A DNA stretch of 64,000 nucleotides from Pseudaestuariivita atlantica (lineage in GTDB: Bacteria > Pseudomonadota > Alphaproteobacteria > Rhodobacterales > Rhodobacteraceae): assembly GCF_001205715.1 (NCBI RefSeq), contig NZ_AQQZ01000001.1:124001-188000 (forward strand), written 5' to 3'. Positions within the stretch are counted from its first letter, which is position 1; every line of letters starts with the position of its first letter. Below are positions 35,587-44,985 of the stretch, in pieces. A model generated the notes under the pieces. It had not been told where the DNA came from. It searched no databases and saw nothing but the letters and a program-made list of their open reading frames with translations. The translations under genes were made by a program, and so were the position numbers.

Positions 35587-35946
35587 ATGCGCTACATCAA
35601 GTACCTGTTCCTGGCGGCGCTTGCCGTCATTCTCATTTCCGTTGCGCTGGCCAATCGCGGCACCGTCACGCTGAACACGCTGCCGGAAGGCCTGCGCGAG
35701 ATGCCGGGCATGGGCGTGGCGTCCTATTCGATCGAGCTGCCGCTGTACCTCGTGATCTTCATCGGGATCGCGGCGGGCCTGCTGATCGGGTTCGTGTGGG
35801 AGTACCTGCGCGAGATCAAGCACCGCTCGATGGCGAGCCGCAAGGCGCGCGAGGCGCGTGAGCTGGAACGCGAGGTGAAGCGCCTGAAGGCCCAGAAGAA
35901 CGAAGGCAAGGACGAGGTCCTCGCCCTTCTGGACGAGACCGGCTGA
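35587..35946 (+). CDS. LapA-domain (DUF1049) inner-membrane protein
   Basis: 119 residues. Two membrane helices (YLFLAALAVILISVALANR and PLYLVIFIGIAAGLLIGFVW) are separated by a short periplasmic loop. A cytosolic basic coiled coil follows (SRKAREARELEREVKRLKAQ). This is the LapA/DUF1049 layout, linked in other bacteria to lipopolysaccharide assembly regulation. It starts 13 bp after ihfB and ends 9 bp before trpF, so the three are probably one operon. Confidence 0.88.
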   Translation: MRYIKYLFLAALAVILISVALANRGTVTLNTLPEGLREMPGMGVASYSIELPLYLVIFIGIAAGLLIGFVWEYLREIKHRSMASRKAREARELEREVKRLKAQKNEGKDEVLALLDETG

Positions 35947-35955
35947 CCACGCCCC

Positions 35956-36603
35956 ATGTCCGCCGCCCGCGTCAAGATTTGCGGCCTGACCGAACCGGCG
36001 GGCCTTGAGGCCGCGGTCGCGGGTGGCGCGGCCTATGTCGGGTTCGTCTTCTTCCCGAAATCGCCGCGGCACCTGGAACTGGACCGGGCGCGCGAACTGG
36101 CCGTTGAGGTGCCGCCCGGCGTGGTCAAAGTCGCGCTGGTGGTGAATGCTGACGATGCCACGCTGGACACGATCGACGCGACGGTGCCTATCGACATGTG
36201 GCAATTGCACGGATCGGAAAGCCCCGAGCGCGTGGCCGAGGTCAAGGCGCGCTACGGCCTGCCGGTGATGAAGGCGCTGGGCGTGGCCGAGGCCGATGAC
36301 CTGAAGGCCGTGGACCTCTATGCCCCGGTGGCCGACCAGCTTCTGATCGATGCCAAGCCGCCCAAGGGGGCCGACCTGCCGGGTGGCAACGGTCTGGCCT
36401 TTGACTGGCGGCTCGTCGCGCAGCGGCGCTGGGCGGTGCCGTGGATGCTGGCCGGCGGGCTGACCCCCGACAACGCGGCGGAGGCGCTGGCGCTGACGGG
36501 TGCGGCGCAGCTTGACGTGTCGAGCGGGGTGGAATCCGCGCCGGGAGTGAAGGACCCCGAGCGGATCGCGGCCTTTCTCTCCGCCGCGCATCACCGGCGT
36601 TAA
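35956..36603 (+). CDS. trpF: Phosphoribosylanthranilate isomerase
   Basis: Third step of tryptophan synthesis. 215-residue TIM barrel. The catalytic Cys is in [14 protein letters not shown] (residue about 7) and the Asp in [16 protein letters not shown] near the end. [12 protein letters not shown] is the usual second strand-loop. It is translationally close to lapA and followed by a small gene and trpB, the typical roseobacter order. Confidence 0.95.
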   Translation: MSAARVKICGLTEPAGLEAAVAGGAAYVGFVFFPKSPRHLELDRARELAVEVPPGVVKVALVVNADDATLDTIDATVPIDMWQLHGSESPERVAEVKARYGLPVMKALGVAEADDLKAVDLYAPVADQLLIDAKPPKGADLPGGNGLAFDWRLVAQRRWAVPWMLAGGLTPDNAAEALALTGAAQLDVSSGVESAPGVKDPERIAAFLSAAHHRR

Positions 36604-36637
36604 CCGGCCTTTAACCGCGATCCGGCAGCGTGCGCAC

Positions 36638-36865
36638 ATGCCGCTGCCACCGCACCTTTCCGCCCGCGACTGGCTTGACCAGATGTTCACGTCCGCGACC
36701 GCGCGGAAGGGCGGGATCGTCAAGCGGCAGGTGCGTGACGTGGAGCGACTGGTCGGGCGGGAGGCCTTTGCCGCCGAAGTCCGCCGGCGCGGTTTCCAGG
36801 CGCTGCGCAACGGCGGGCATTTCATCGTCATCTGCAACGATCAACCGATCTACCGGCTGAAGTGA
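36638..36865 (+). CDS. Small conserved protein between trpF and trpB
   Basis: 75 residues, basic, no signal peptide or membrane helix. Sequence features are LSARDWLDQMFTSATARKGG, the Arg-rich KRQVRDVERLVG and a C-terminal beta-like GGHFIVICNDQPIYRLK. I do not recognise a domain. The position inside the trpF-trpB interval and neighbour-like codon use support a real gene. Confidence 0.65.
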   Translation: MPLPPHLSARDWLDQMFTSATARKGGIVKRQVRDVERLVGREAFAAEVRRRGFQALRNGGHFIVICNDQPIYRLK

Positions 36866-36868
36866 GGC

Positions 36869-36914
36869 GCAAGCCTGTTGGAACAGGCTTGCAAGCGTCT
36901 TCGAAGACGCTTGC
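36869..36914 (+). repeat. Two adjacent inverted repeats between trpF region and trpB
   Basis: First hairpin 36869-36892: GCAAGCCTGTT / AACAGGCTTGC with a GG loop. Second 36891-36914: a perfect 24-bp palindrome centred on TTCGAA with arms GCAAGCGTCTTC. They share the GC at 36891-36892, so the two hairpins are mutually exclusive at the base. They lie 123-168 bp upstream of trpB. Confidence 0.7.
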
Positions 36915-37036
36915 CGCCCGGTTTCAGGGGTTGGCAATCATTTGCGGGCAGTTTGGGGCCAAACGCCGCGCCCGTTGCCGCTTGTTCCCGGCATCGGCGC
37001 GATGTACGCCTGCGGGGCGCAAACGGAGGAAGCCAG

Positions 37037-38269
37037 ATGCCCGATGATCTGATCAACAGCTTCATGACCGGCCCGGACGAAAACGGCCGGTTCGGCAAGT
37101 TCGGCGGGCGGTTCGTGTCCGAGACGCTGATGCCGCTGATCCTCGACCTGGAAAAGGAATACGAGCACGCCAAGACCGACGACAGTTTCTGGGCCGAGAT
37201 GAACGATCTCTGGACCCATTACGTCGGTCGCCCGAGCCCGATGTATTTCGCCGAGCGGCTGACCGACTACCTTGGCGGGGCCAAGATCTACCTCAAGCGG
37301 GACGAGCTGAACCACACCGGCGCGCACAAGATCAACAACGTGCTGGGCCAGATCCTGCTGGCGCGGCGCATGGGCAAGACCCGCATCATTGCCGAGACCG
37401 GGGCGGGCCAGCACGGCGTCGCCACCGCCACCGTCTGCGCGCGGTTCGGGTTGAAATGCGTCGTCTACATGGGCGCGCATGACGTCGAACGCCAGAAACC
37501 CAACGTCTTCCGCATGAAGCTCTTGGGGGCCGAGGTGATCCCGGTCACGTCGGGCCGCGGCACGCTGAAGGATGCGATGAACGACGCGCTGCGCGACTGG
37601 GTGACGAACGTGCGCGACACGTTCTATTGTATCGGCACGGTGGCGGGCCCGCACCCGTACCCGGCCATGGTGCGCGATTTCCAGTCGATCATCGGCAAGG
37701 AGGCCAAGGCCCAGCTGATGGAGCAGGAGGGCCGCTTGCCCGACACGATCATCGCCGCGATCGGCGGCGGGTCGAACGCGATGGGCCTGTTCTACCCCTT
37801 CCTTGACGACAAGAGCGTCAACATCATCGGCGTCGAGGCCGGCGGCAAGGGCGTGAACGAGAAGATGGAGCATTGCGCGTCGCTGACCGGCGGCCGCCCC
37901 GGCGTGCTGCACGGCAACCGCACGTACCTGTTGCAGGACGAGGACGGGCAGATCCTCGAAGGGTTCTCGATATCGGCGGGGCTGGACTATCCCGGCATCG
38001 GGCCGGAACATTCGTGGCTGCACGAGATCGGGCGCGCGAAATACGTCTCGATCACCGACCGCGAGGCGCTGGACGCCTTCCAGGTCTGCTGCCAGCAGGA
38101 GGGCATCATCCCCGCGCTGGAACCCAGCCACGCGTTGGCCCACGTGATGAAGATCGCGCCGAGCCTGCCCGCCGATCACCTGATCTGCATGAACATGTGC
38201 GGACGCGGCGACAAGGACATCTTCACTGTCGCCGCCGCGCTGGGCGTCGAAATGGGTGCTGGCGACTGA
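37037..38269 (+). CDS. trpB: Tryptophan synthase beta chain
   Basis: PLP enzyme joining indole (from TrpA) with serine. 410 residues. The PLP lysine is in [14 protein letters not shown] (about residue 95), [16 protein letters not shown] follows, and the phosphate loop is [13 protein letters not shown] 37037 has GGAGGA upstream. The frame is open further upstream through the inverted repeats, but that part is not homologous. trpA is not in the window. Confidence 0.96.
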   Translation: MPDDLINSFMTGPDENGRFGKFGGRFVSETLMPLILDLEKEYEHAKTDDSFWAEMNDLWTHYVGRPSPMYFAERLTDYLGGAKIYLKRDELNHTGAHKINNVLGQILLARRMGKTRIIAETGAGQHGVATATVCARFGLKCVVYMGAHDVERQKPNVFRMKLLGAEVIPVTSGRGTLKDAMNDALRDWVTNVRDTFYCIGTVAGPHPYPAMVRDFQSIIGKEAKAQLMEQEGRLPDTIIAAIGGGSNAMGLFYPFLDDKSVNIIGVEAGGKGVNEKMEHCASLTGGRPGVLHGNRTYLLQDEDGQILEGFSISAGLDYPGIGPEHSWLHEIGRAKYVSITDREALDAFQVCCQQEGIIPALEPSHALAHVMKIAPSLPADHLICMNMCGRGDKDIFTVAAALGVEMGAGD

Positions 38270-38298
38270 TTTCGCATAAACCCAGGTTTATTCGGGTG

Positions 38299-38323
38299 GG
38301 CCACCGGTTTATCGCCGGTGGCC
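38299..38323 (+). terminator. Hairpin after trpB
   Basis: GGCCACCGG TTTATCG CCGGTGGCC, 29 bp after the trpB stop, followed by TAAACGTTTGG, with only a poor U-tract. Probable transcript end or 3' hairpin. Confidence 0.5.
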
Positions 38324-38420
38324 TAAACGTTTGGCGCATGGTTTGGTGACAGGCGCCGCGACAGGCTGATCCCGCAACACGTGCCCTTTTGGCGCGTGAC
38401 ACCGAAAAGGGACCAGACAG

Positions 38421-38978
38421 ATGTTCAAACGCACACCGATTTTCGCCACCGCCACCGCCATCATCCTCGCGGGGTCCGTCGCGATGGCCGACAGCTTCTC
38501 TGACCGCGTGATCGAGAACCTGCAGGCCGAGGGCTTCACCGGGATCGAGGTCAAGAACGGCCTGACCCAGACCAAGGTCGAGGCCGTGCGCGGCGACCGC
38601 AAGCTGGAAGTCATCTATGACCGCGCGACCGGCAGCATCCTGAAGCAGGAATGGGAAGCGGCGGATGCGAACGACCTGCGCGACGGCGTCGAGGTGCAAA
38701 GCACGTCCCGCGATTTCGTCGATGACGGTGACGATGACGGCGAGGATCACACCAGCGGCACTGACGATTCCGGCTCGGGCGGCTATGATGACGGCGACGA
38801 CGACCACGATGAAGATAAAGACGACGACGACCACGACGACGACGAAAACGACGACACCGACGACCACGACGAAGACGATGACGACGACGATGACGAAGAC
38901 GACGATGACGAAGACGAAGATGACGATGATGACCACGACGACGACGAAGATGACGACGACGAGGACGACAACGACTGA
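38421..38978 (+). CDS. Secreted PepSY-like protein with long Asp-rich tail
   Basis: 185 residues. Signal peptide 1-23 (TATAIILAGSVAMA). A PepSY-like module of about 55 residues follows (VIENLQAEGFTGIEVKNG, then KLEVIYDRATGSILKQEW). From residue about 100 the chain is a run of Asp/Glu/His/Gly, with over 60 acidic residues in the last 85. The tail should be disordered and able to bind Ca2+ or other cations in the periplasm or outside. The next gene is a paralogue of the same design, followed by a membrane regulator. The role is not known. Confidence 0.8.
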   Translation: MFKRTPIFATATAIILAGSVAMADSFSDRVIENLQAEGFTGIEVKNGLTQTKVEAVRGDRKLEVIYDRATGSILKQEWEAADANDLRDGVEVQSTSRDFVDDGDDDGEDHTSGTDDSGSGGYDDGDDDHDEDKDDDDHDDDENDDTDDHDEDDDDDDDEDDDDEDEDDDDDHDDDEDDDDEDDND

Positions 38979-38999
38979 TCCGTTCCGGGATCGGACAAC

Positions 39000-39024
39000 G
39001 AAGGGCGCCCTCCCGGCGCCCTTC
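39000..39024 (+). terminator. Hairpin between the two Asp-rich-tail genes
   Basis: GAAGGGCGCC CTCCC GGCGCCCTTC forms a 10-bp stem 21 bp after the first gene. No U-tract follows (ACCTGCTGG, which contains the ribosome binding site of the next gene). It may set different amounts of the two proteins rather than end the transcript. Confidence 0.55.
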
Positions 39025-39044
39025 ACCTGCTGGAGGGATGCGGC

Positions 39045-39527
39045 ATGCGCCTGACACCATGGATAGCGGCGGCGGTGATCGCGGGCGGGCTTGCCGGCGG
39101 CGCGCAGGCCGAGACGCCGAAAGACCTGATCATCAAGCGGCTCGTGGCGGACGGGTTCACGCGGATGGAAGTGTCCCGCACCTTCCTTGGCCGGATCCGG
39201 ATCGTGGCGACCCGTCCGGGGGCCGAGCGGGAAATCGTGTTTAACCCCACGAACGGCCTGATCCTGCGCGACTACCTCGAACTGGACGATGCCGGGGATG
39301 ATGACGAGGACGAGGATAACGGGTCCTCCCAGGCACAGGTGAGCAGCGGAAGCGGAAGCGGCGGCGGAAGCAGCAGCAATAGCGGCAGCGGAAGCGGCGG
39401 CGATGATGAGCCTGACGACGACGACAGTGACGACGACGACAGCGACGATTCCGACGAGGACGACAACGACGACGATTCCGACGACGACGATAACGACGAC
39501 GACGGGGACGACGACGATGATAAATGA
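39045..39527 (+). CDS. Second secreted PepSY-like protein with Gly/Ser linker and Asp-rich tail
   Basis: 160 residues. Signal peptide 1-22 (WIAAAVIAGGLAGGAQA). The PepSY-like head (LIIKRLVADGFTRMEVSRTF, then EREIVFNPTNGLILRDYLEL) aligns with that of the preceding gene. A Ser/Gly linker (residues about 96-123) and an Asp tail (about 124-160) follow. Its last 11 bp overlap the start of the LuxR-type gene, so the two are translationally coupled. It is likely secreted and cation-binding (inference). Confidence 0.8.
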   Translation: MRLTPWIAAAVIAGGLAGGAQAETPKDLIIKRLVADGFTRMEVSRTFLGRIRIVATRPGAEREIVFNPTNGLILRDYLELDDAGDDDEDEDNGSSQAQVSSGSGSGGGSSSNSGSGSGGDDEPDDDDSDDDDSDDSDEDDNDDDSDDDDNDDDGDDDDDK

Positions 39528-40035
39528 GGCGGATCTGGGCCGCCGTGCCGTTCCGCTGGGGCTTGGCGTCCTGCTTGTGCTTCAGGTGGCGAGCGCCGTC
39601 TTTTTCATTGTCGATATCTTTTCGGCGCTGCTCGGGTGGCGGCCGCTTGCGTGGCGTCTGTACGAATTGGTGCAGGTCGGCGCGGCCCTGTCGCTGATCC
39701 TTGGTGTCGTGGCGACGGCGCTTGTCCTGCGGCAAAGCCGGATGCGCCTGCGCCGTGCCGAGGACGCGGTGCGCGCCGCGCGGGGCGCGATGACCGAACT
39801 GATGGACGAGAGGTTCGACGACTGGGGGCTCACCCCGTCAGAGCGGGACGTCGCCATCTTCTCGCTCAAGGGCCTGTCGATTGCCGAGATCGCAGCGATC
39901 CGGGCGACATCGGACGGGACCGTGAAGGCGCAATGCGCGGCGATCTACCGCAAGGCGGGGGTCAGCGGGCGCAGCCAGTTGATGAGCCTGTTCATCGACG
40001 ACCTGCTGGGGCCGGGCCTGCAGGCGGCGGCCTGA
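39517..40035 (+). CDS. Membrane-anchored LuxR-type transcriptional regulator
   Basis: 172 residues. Two membrane helices (RAVPLGLGVLLVLQVASAVFF and LYELVQVGAALSLILGVVATALVL), then a short coiled stretch (RLRRAEDAVRAARGAMTE). A C-terminal LuxR HTH follows (LTPSERDVAIFSLKGLSIAE, then TSDGTVKAQCAAIYRKAG). There is no receiver or ligand domain, so any signal must arrive through the membrane part. It starts inside the preceding Asp-rich gene (ATG 39517). An upstream ATG (39403) would translate the Asp repeats in another frame as Thr-rich sequence and is rejected. Confidence 0.85.
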   Translation: MINEADLGRRAVPLGLGVLLVLQVASAVFFIVDIFSALLGWRPLAWRLYELVQVGAALSLILGVVATALVLRQSRMRLRRAEDAVRAARGAMTELMDERFDDWGLTPSERDVAIFSLKGLSIAEIAAIRATSDGTVKAQCAAIYRKAGVSGRSQLMSLFIDDLLGPGLQAAA

Positions 40036-40038
40036 CGA

Positions 40039-40617
40039 TCAGCGCGTCAGGTAGAGGATGTCGTAGTCGGATTCGAGGATCGGGTCAGGCTGCAAGAGCC
40101 GCGCGCGGTTCTCGCCCATCTGCTCGAAAAAGCCGATGACGGCGACGGTCTGGCCGGGATTGACCGGTTCCTGGCTTTCGGGGGGCAGCGTGTCATAGCT
40201 GGCCGAGGGGCCGTTCAGCACGTAGCCCACGCCGTAATACTCCACCGCACCCTCGGTTTCCCACAGATCGCCCGACGTGCGTTGCGAGCCGGTCAGTTTC
40301 TCCAGCCGCCAGTGGCCGCGCTCGACCTCGGTGATGCGGCATCTGAAATTGCCGTAGACCACGAGCGGCAGGATGTCGCCCAGCTTCATCGTGCGGCATT
40401 TCCAGTCGCCCACGGGGGAGACCGGGCCGGGGCCGCCGCGCATCGCCTCGACCAGCAGGGCGACATCCGAGGGCGCGCCGTTGTTGAGCGCGCCGCGCAG
40501 GGCATTGCCCAGAAGCAAGTCGTTGCGTTCATAGCGGGGAATGTCGGCGGGCCGCAGGTCCTGCGCCAGCGCCGGGGTGGCGAGGCAGGCGAGCGCGAGG
40601 CAGGTTGCGCGGATCAT
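40039..40617 (-). CDS. Secreted DUF4893-like protein
   Basis: 192 residues. Signal peptide MIRATCLALACLATPALAQ, then a globular domain with DWKCRTMKLGDILPLVVYGN and GNFRCRITE (two Cys, possible disulfide) and a Pro-rich C-terminal third. It matches the DUF4893 pattern as I remember it. The start overlaps the DUF2237 stop by 4 bp. Its 3' end faces the LuxR-type gene with only 3 bp between the stops. Periplasmic, function unknown. Confidence 0.72.
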   Translation of the reverse strand: MIRATCLALACLATPALAQDLRPADIPRYERNDLLLGNALRGALNNGAPSDVALLVEAMRGGPGPVSPVGDWKCRTMKLGDILPLVVYGNFRCRITEVERGHWRLEKLTGSQRTSGDLWETEGAVEYYGVGYVLNGPSASYDTLPPESQEPVNPGQTVAVIGFFEQMGENRARLLQPDPILESDYDILYLTR

Positions 40618-41003
40618 GTGGCGTCTCCATCCGGGTCGAGCGCGTGGGTTTCCAGCACGTTCAGTGGCACGATTTCCAGCGCGCGGGCATGGGTCGCGGC
40701 GAGGTTGACGCGCGGGGCGCAGCCTTCGTCATGGGCCTGCAGGAAGCGGCCCGCGCAGAGGCACCAGTGATCGCCGGGCTTGAGGCCGGGAAAGCGGAAT
40801 TGCGGCATCGGCGTCGACAGGTCGTTGCCCACGTATTTCGAGAAGGCGAGGAATTCCGCCGTCATCACCGCGCAGACGGTGTGGCTGCCGGTATCGGCGG
40901 CGCAGGTGGAACAATGCCCGTCGCGGAAGAACCCGGTCATCGGGTCGGTCGAGCAGGGCGCAAGCGCCGCGCCCAGCACGTTGAGGTCGGGATCCTTGTC
41001 CAT
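40614..41003 (-). CDS. DUF2237 family protein
   Basis: 129 residues with the DUF2237 signature: DLNVLGAALAPCSTDPMTGF, then CSTCAADTGSHTVCAVMTAE, FLAFSKYVGNDLSTPMPQF and PGDHWCLCAGRF. Many conserved cysteines, probably metal-binding or redox-related. No function known. It overlaps the secreted DUF4893 gene by 4 bp and follows the DUF2332 gene with 8 bp spacing, so the three likely share a message with pth. Confidence 0.88.
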   Translation of the reverse strand: MDKDPDLNVLGAALAPCSTDPMTGFFRDGHCSTCAADTGSHTVCAVMTAEFLAFSKYVGNDLSTPMPQFRFPGLKPGDHWCLCAGRFLQAHDEGCAPRVNLAATHARALEIVPLNVLETHALDPDGDAT

Positions 41004-41011
41004 GCCTCACC

Positions 41012-42046
41012 TCACCACAGGGGCGCGCGCCAGTCCACCCAGCGTCCGTGATAATCGATACGCCCGAGGTCTTGGGTCTGGCCATCCGGCCAGAGCGTGA
41101 GCGTGATGGCGGCGCCGGGATCGGAGCCGTCGGCCTCCATCCCCAGCCGGGCGAGGGGGCGGTCGGGCGTGGCGCGCGCGCCGGCGGCAGCGATGATCGC
41201 GTCGCCCCGCGCGCGGTGGGCGTCGGGCAGGTATTGCCACGCGATGGTGTGGTAGACGAGGTGCAGGTGCCCGTCCGTCTGCGCTGCCAGCCGGTCGGGC
41301 AGCCAGTCGACGGCGTCCGCCTGATCGACCGGGGCGGAGGCCACCGAGATGGCGGCGCGGGTGCGGGCGATCCGCTCGGGCTGGTCCGGCCAGAGATAGC
41401 TGAGGAGCCGTTCGGCATCGCGCGGTGCGCGCGGGTCGATGGGGGCGAGGTCCACGCCGCGCCGGTCGGCGATCCGGGGTGCGACGCCTTCGGGCGCCGC
41501 CCCGCGCCAGTCGGGCGTGAGCGTCAGAACCGCGTCACCGGGGCCAAGCCGGGTACCGGCGGCGTCGAGCGCGAAACGGTCCCACATCAGGTTCAGCCCC
41601 GCGCTGGCCCCCAGTTCGGAGAGCATCATCGGCATGTCGAAGCGTGCGGCGAGGGCCGATCCGGCGGCGATGAGGCAGGCGGCGCGGCGCACCTCGTTCG
41701 TCTGCGGCGGGGAGGCGAGGAAGGCGAGGATCGCGGGTGCGTGGTCTTCCATCGCTTGCGTTACGGCGGACCAGAGCGCGTCATCCGTGACCGCGTTGGG
41801 CGGGTAGGCGCTGGAAAGGTCGGGCGAGGCTCCGGTAACGACGAGGTTGTGCAGCGCGCCCGCGATGCGCAGGGGTACGGATTGCGCGGCGGGGCTGACA
41901 TCGCCGGGCCATGCCAGCAGGTGATCGGCCACCGCGCCGCCGGGCGCGAGCCGGTCGGCGAAGAGCGCCATGAGACGCCCCATGAAGGGCGAGCCGAGGG
42001 TCGGACAGACATGGGCCTGGTGGCGGAAAGCGTCGCTCAGGTTCAC
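41012..42046 (-). CDS. DUF2332 family protein
   Basis: 344 residues, cytosolic, matching DUF2332: [40 protein letters not shown], the [15 protein letters not shown] block and the C-terminal [10 protein letters not shown]. The ELGASAGLN motif resembles a SAM-binding glycine-rich loop, so a methyltransferase relation is possible (inference). The start overlaps the pth stop by 4 bp. Confidence 0.85.
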   Translation of the reverse strand: MNLSDAFRHQAHVCPTLGSPFMGRLMALFADRLAPGGAVADHLLAWPGDVSPAAQSVPLRIAGALHNLVVTGASPDLSSAYPPNAVTDDALWSAVTQAMEDHAPAILAFLASPPQTNEVRRAACLIAAGSALAARFDMPMMLSELGASAGLNLMWDRFALDAAGTRLGPGDAVLTLTPDWRGAAPEGVAPRIADRRGVDLAPIDPRAPRDAERLLSYLWPDQPERIARTRAAISVASAPVDQADAVDWLPDRLAAQTDGHLHLVYHTIAWQYLPDAHRARGDAIIAAAGARATPDRPLARLGMEADGSDPGAAITLTLWPDGQTQDLGRIDYHGRWVDWRAPLW

Positions 42047-42732
42047 CGGAACCTGTCCACCAGCTTTTGCAGGGGGGAGCGGGCGTCGGGTGCCTCGGCG
42101 GCGGGCTCGTCGGCCTCTTGCGTGGCCGCCTCGCTTTTGGCGGGGCGGGTGGTGGAACTGCGGGGCGGGGCGACCTGCAGCGCGACCGCGTTCATGAAGC
42201 GCCCGCCATCGCCCGATGCCAGCGCTGCCGCGCCGTCCGAGATGCCCCGCAGCAGCGGGTCGAGCCAGGCCTCGTCGGCCTTGGGGAAGTCCTTGAGCAC
42301 GTAGGTGGGCACCAGCTCCTTGCGGCCGGGATGGCCGACGCCCAGGCGGACGCGGCCATAACCCTCCCCGATATGGGCGTGGATCGAGCGCAGGCCGTTG
42401 TGGCCGGCATGGCCGCCGCCCTGCTTGACCTTGACCTTGCCGGGGGCGAGGTCGATCTCGTCATGGAAGACGGTGATGTCGGCGGGGTCGAGCTTGTAGA
42501 ATTGAGCCGCGGCCTGCACCGACTGGCCGGAGCGGTTCATGAAGGTTTCGGGTTTGAGCAGCAGCACCTTTTCGGTGCCGAGCCGTCCTTCGCTGACCTG
42601 CCCCTGGAATTTCGACCGCCACGGGCCGAAGCCGTGATCGTCGGCGATGCGGTCGACGGCCATGAAGCCGATATTGTGCCGGTTGCGGGCGTATTTGGCT
42701 CCGGGATTGCCGAGACCGACGATCAAGCGCAT
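42043..42732 (-). CDS. pth: Peptidyl-tRNA hydrolase
   Basis: Recycles peptidyl-tRNA released from stalled ribosomes. 229 residues. [20 protein letters not shown] with the catalytic His in NRHNIGF (residue 19), [33 protein letters not shown] and [11 protein letters not shown]. The last about 40 residues (Ala/Glu-rich, ending [11 protein letters not shown]) extend beyond the core. It lies downstream of rplY, the common alphaproteobacterial order, with a hairpin between. Confidence 0.94.
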   Translation of the reverse strand: MRLIVGLGNPGAKYARNRHNIGFMAVDRIADDHGFGPWRSKFQGQVSEGRLGTEKVLLLKPETFMNRSGQSVQAAAQFYKLDPADITVFHDEIDLAPGKVKVKQGGGHAGHNGLRSIHAHIGEGYGRVRLGVGHPGRKELVPTYVLKDFPKADEAWLDPLLRGISDGAAALASGDGGRFMNAVALQVAPPRSSTTRPAKSEAATQEADEPAAEAPDARSPLQKLVDRFR

Positions 42733-42824
42733 GGGACCTGTCCGGTTGGGATGTGTTGGCGTCTGGATACACCGGGCGGAGGACGGGCACAAATGCGGGG
42801 CGCGCGCGGGCCCCCGGACAAGGA

Positions 42825-42856
42825 AACGCCGCCCGCGGAGGCTCCGGGGCGGCGTT
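42825..42856 (-). terminator. Terminator-like hairpin between rplY and pth
   Basis: AACGCCGCCC and GGGCGGCGTT form a 10-bp stem with a 12-nt loop. On the minus strand it is followed by TCCTTGTCC, a weak U-tract. Position is 36 bp after the rplY stop, so it may partly separate rplY from pth. Confidence 0.6.
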
Positions 42857-42891
42857 GGTGTTCCTGTCGCGTGGACGGGGTGACGCGAAGA

Positions 42892-43548
42892 TCAGTCCTC
42901 GGACTGTTCGGTCGCGGGCACTTCGTCTGCCGCGGTTTCTTCCGCGTCGTCCTCGTCCGCGTCATCGCTCGATGCGAGGCCCGAGGGCGCCTGCATGTTG
43001 GCGATCACGAAGTCGCGGTCGATCGTGGGCTTGGCGCCTTTCGGCAGCGTCACGTCCGAGATGGTCACGGTGTCGCCGATTTCCAGGCCCGAGACGTCGA
43101 CCTCGATCTGCTCGGGGATGTCGCCGGCGGTCACGATCAGTTCGATCTCGGGGCGGACCACGGTCAGGACGCCGCCCTTGCGGCTGCCGGGCGCGGTGTC
43201 TTCGCCGACGAATTCGACCGGGATGAACAGGTTGATCTTGGTGGTGCGGCGCAGGCGCATCAGGTCGATATGCGTCGGCAGGTCCTTGACCACGTCGCGC
43301 TGCACGTCGCGGCAGATCACGCGAACGTCGTCGTGCCCGTCGACCTTGAGGTTGAACAGGGTCGATTTGAACCGTCCGTCCTTGAGCCGCTTCAGCAGTT
43401 CGTTGAACGGCACGCTGATCGGCAGCGGATCGATGTCCCCGCCGAAAACGATGCCCGGAACGCGGCCTTCGCGGCGCGCCTGACGAGCGGCGCCCTTGCC
43501 TGTCCCCGTCCGTTCCTGGGCGTGAAGATCCGGAATTTCTCCAGCCAT
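42892..43548 (-). CDS. rplY: 50S ribosomal protein L25/general stress protein Ctc
   Basis: 5S-rRNA-binding ribosomal protein. 218 residues: an N-terminal L25 domain ([20 protein letters not shown], then RVPGIVFGG) and a C-terminal Ctc beta domain ([17 protein letters not shown]-like, [16 protein letters not shown]). An acidic tail closes it ([16 protein letters not shown]). ATG 43548 follows GGAGAGAC. The frame is open upstream but has no homology there. Confidence 0.94.
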   Translation of the reverse strand: MAGEIPDLHAQERTGTGKGAARQARREGRVPGIVFGGDIDPLPISVPFNELLKRLKDGRFKSTLFNLKVDGHDDVRVICRDVQRDVVKDLPTHIDLMRLRRTTKINLFIPVEFVGEDTAPGSRKGGVLTVVRPEIELIVTAGDIPEQIEVDVSGLEIGDTVTISDVTLPKGAKPTIDRDFVIANMQAPSGLASSDDADEDDAEETAADEVPATEQSED

Positions 43549-43717
43549 GTGTCTCTCCATTGGTGGGGCGGGCATCCTCCAAGGCTGTATGCCCGCGTGA
43601 AGGCTGCCCAATAGACCGGTCGGGCGGGTTTGAAAAGGGTGAAATGGTGCGGGGCGGCAAGACTTTTTGATGCGGGGATGGCTTGCGGGGCGGGCGGGGC
43701 TGTGGAACCCCTGCGGT

Positions 43718-44860
43718 ATGAGCTGGAAACGCGATTTCACCCTGTCCCGAGCGACGCTGCCCGCCTTCATGGCGCAAGGCGTGCTGTGGGGCGCCTACGC
43801 GGCCTACGTGCCCGACATCAAGGCGGGCCTTGGCGCCGGTGACGGGGCGTTCGGCGTGGCGCTTCTGTTCGGGTCGGCGGGGGCGGTGAGCGCGATGCTG
43901 ACCGCGCCGCTTTACGACCGGGTGACGGGCCGCTGGGCGCTGGCGCTGGGCGCGGTGCTGTTGCTGGTCGCGGGGCAGTTCATGGTCGCGGCCCCCGTGC
44001 TGTGGGTGTTCGCGCTGGCGCTGTTCTTCACCGGTGCGGCATCGGGGCTGCATGACGTGGTGATGAATGCGCGGCTGGCGGGGATCGAGGGGGCCGAGCA
44101 GGCGTCGCTGATGAACCTCAACCACGGGTTCTTCTCGGTCGCCTATGCCGGGGCGGCGTTCACCTCGGGCCTTGCGCGGGAGGCGGGCGTGCCGGTGGAG
44201 ACGATGTTCGCCATCTGGCTGGGCGTGGTGGCGCTGGCGGCGTGGTGGATGATCGAGCCGCCGCGGGACGCGCCCGCCGATGACGGCGATGCCGAGGGCT
44301 ACCGGATGGGAAGGGCGGTCTGGTGGGGCGGGCTGATCGTGCTGATTGGGTTTTTGTCGGAGAACGCGACGGAGGGCTGGTCGGCCCTGCATATCGAGCG
44401 GTCGCTGGGCGGCAACGCCGCCGAGGGCGCGCTGGGCCCCACCATGCTGGGCCTGACCATGGCGGTGGGCCGGTTGTCGGGGCAGGCGGTGGTGGCGCGG
44501 TTCCACGAGGCTACCGTGACCTTCTGGGCGGCGCTGATGGCGGGCGCGGGCGCACTGATCGCGGCGGCGGCGCAGGCGGAGTGGGTGGCCTATCTCGGCT
44601 TCGCCGTGCTGGGGCTGGGGGTGAGCGTGATCGCGCCCATGGTGCTGGCGCTGGTCGGGCGGCGCGTTCCGGCCCACCGGCGCACGGTGGCGATCAGCCG
44701 GGTGGCGATCATCGGCTATCTCGGCTTCTTTTTCGGGCCGCCGATGATGGGTCTGGTCTCCGAGGCTGTGGGCCTGCGGGGGTCGTTCATCTGCGTGGCG
44801 ATCCTGCTTGCCAGCGTACCGCTTTGGCTCGCCTTCCTGCGCAGGGCGGAGCGGGCGTGA
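43718..44860 (+). CDS. MFS transporter (YbjJ-like)
   Basis: 380 residues, about 12 hydrophobic segments of the major facilitator superfamily. Cytosolic loop 2-3 has [17 protein letters not shown], the MFS motif A region. [20 protein letters not shown] and the second-half [20 protein letters not shown] resemble the YbjJ group of putative efflux or sugar carriers. The substrate is unknown. It diverges from rplY and stands alone. Confidence 0.82.
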   Translation: MSWKRDFTLSRATLPAFMAQGVLWGAYAAYVPDIKAGLGAGDGAFGVALLFGSAGAVSAMLTAPLYDRVTGRWALALGAVLLLVAGQFMVAAPVLWVFALALFFTGAASGLHDVVMNARLAGIEGAEQASLMNLNHGFFSVAYAGAAFTSGLAREAGVPVETMFAIWLGVVALAAWWMIEPPRDAPADDGDAEGYRMGRAVWWGGLIVLIGFLSENATEGWSALHIERSLGGNAAEGALGPTMLGLTMAVGRLSGQAVVARFHEATVTFWAALMAGAGALIAAAAQAEWVAYLGFAVLGLGVSVIAPMVLALVGRRVPAHRRTVAISRVAIIGYLGFFFGPPMMGLVSEAVGLRGSFICVAILLASVPLWLAFLRRAERA

Positions 44861-44954
44861 CCTGAATGTGCGGCTGCGCCGCGCTTTATTCTGGCGCGGG
44901 GTGGCGGGCCGGCGGCCTTTTTGACCGCGCGGGGGACGTGGGGCGGGCCGGCCC

Positions 44955-44985
44955 TCCGGGGGACATATTTGTCAAAGAGAAGAAG
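44955..44985 (+). repeat. Short intergenic motif CATATTT..AAAGAGAAGAAG, copy 1
   Basis: CCGGGGGACATATTTG then TCAAAGAGAAGAAG sits at the MFS/lldD convergent junction, and its reverse complement encodes the last codons of lldD. A near-identical element after a C-rich stretch is at 52780-52806 before the nifS-type gene, where its AAGAGAAGAAG serves as the ribosome binding site. Confidence 0.55.

Noticed and set aside
38223-39026. Minus-strand frame giving a Val-rich hydrophobic protein that looks like membrane helices
   Set aside because: It is the reverse complement of the Asp/Glu codon run of the PepSY-like gene; GAC/GAT repeats read backwards give Val codons.
39403-39516. Upstream ATG extending the LuxR-type regulator by 38 Thr-rich residues
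   Set aside because: The extension is the Asp-rich tail of the preceding gene read in another frame. The ATG at 39517 directly precedes the first membrane helix.
38700-39527. GAC/GAT tandem runs considered as a repeat array or CRISPR
   Set aside because: They are in-frame Asp codons of two signal-peptide-bearing proteins; there are no spacer units.
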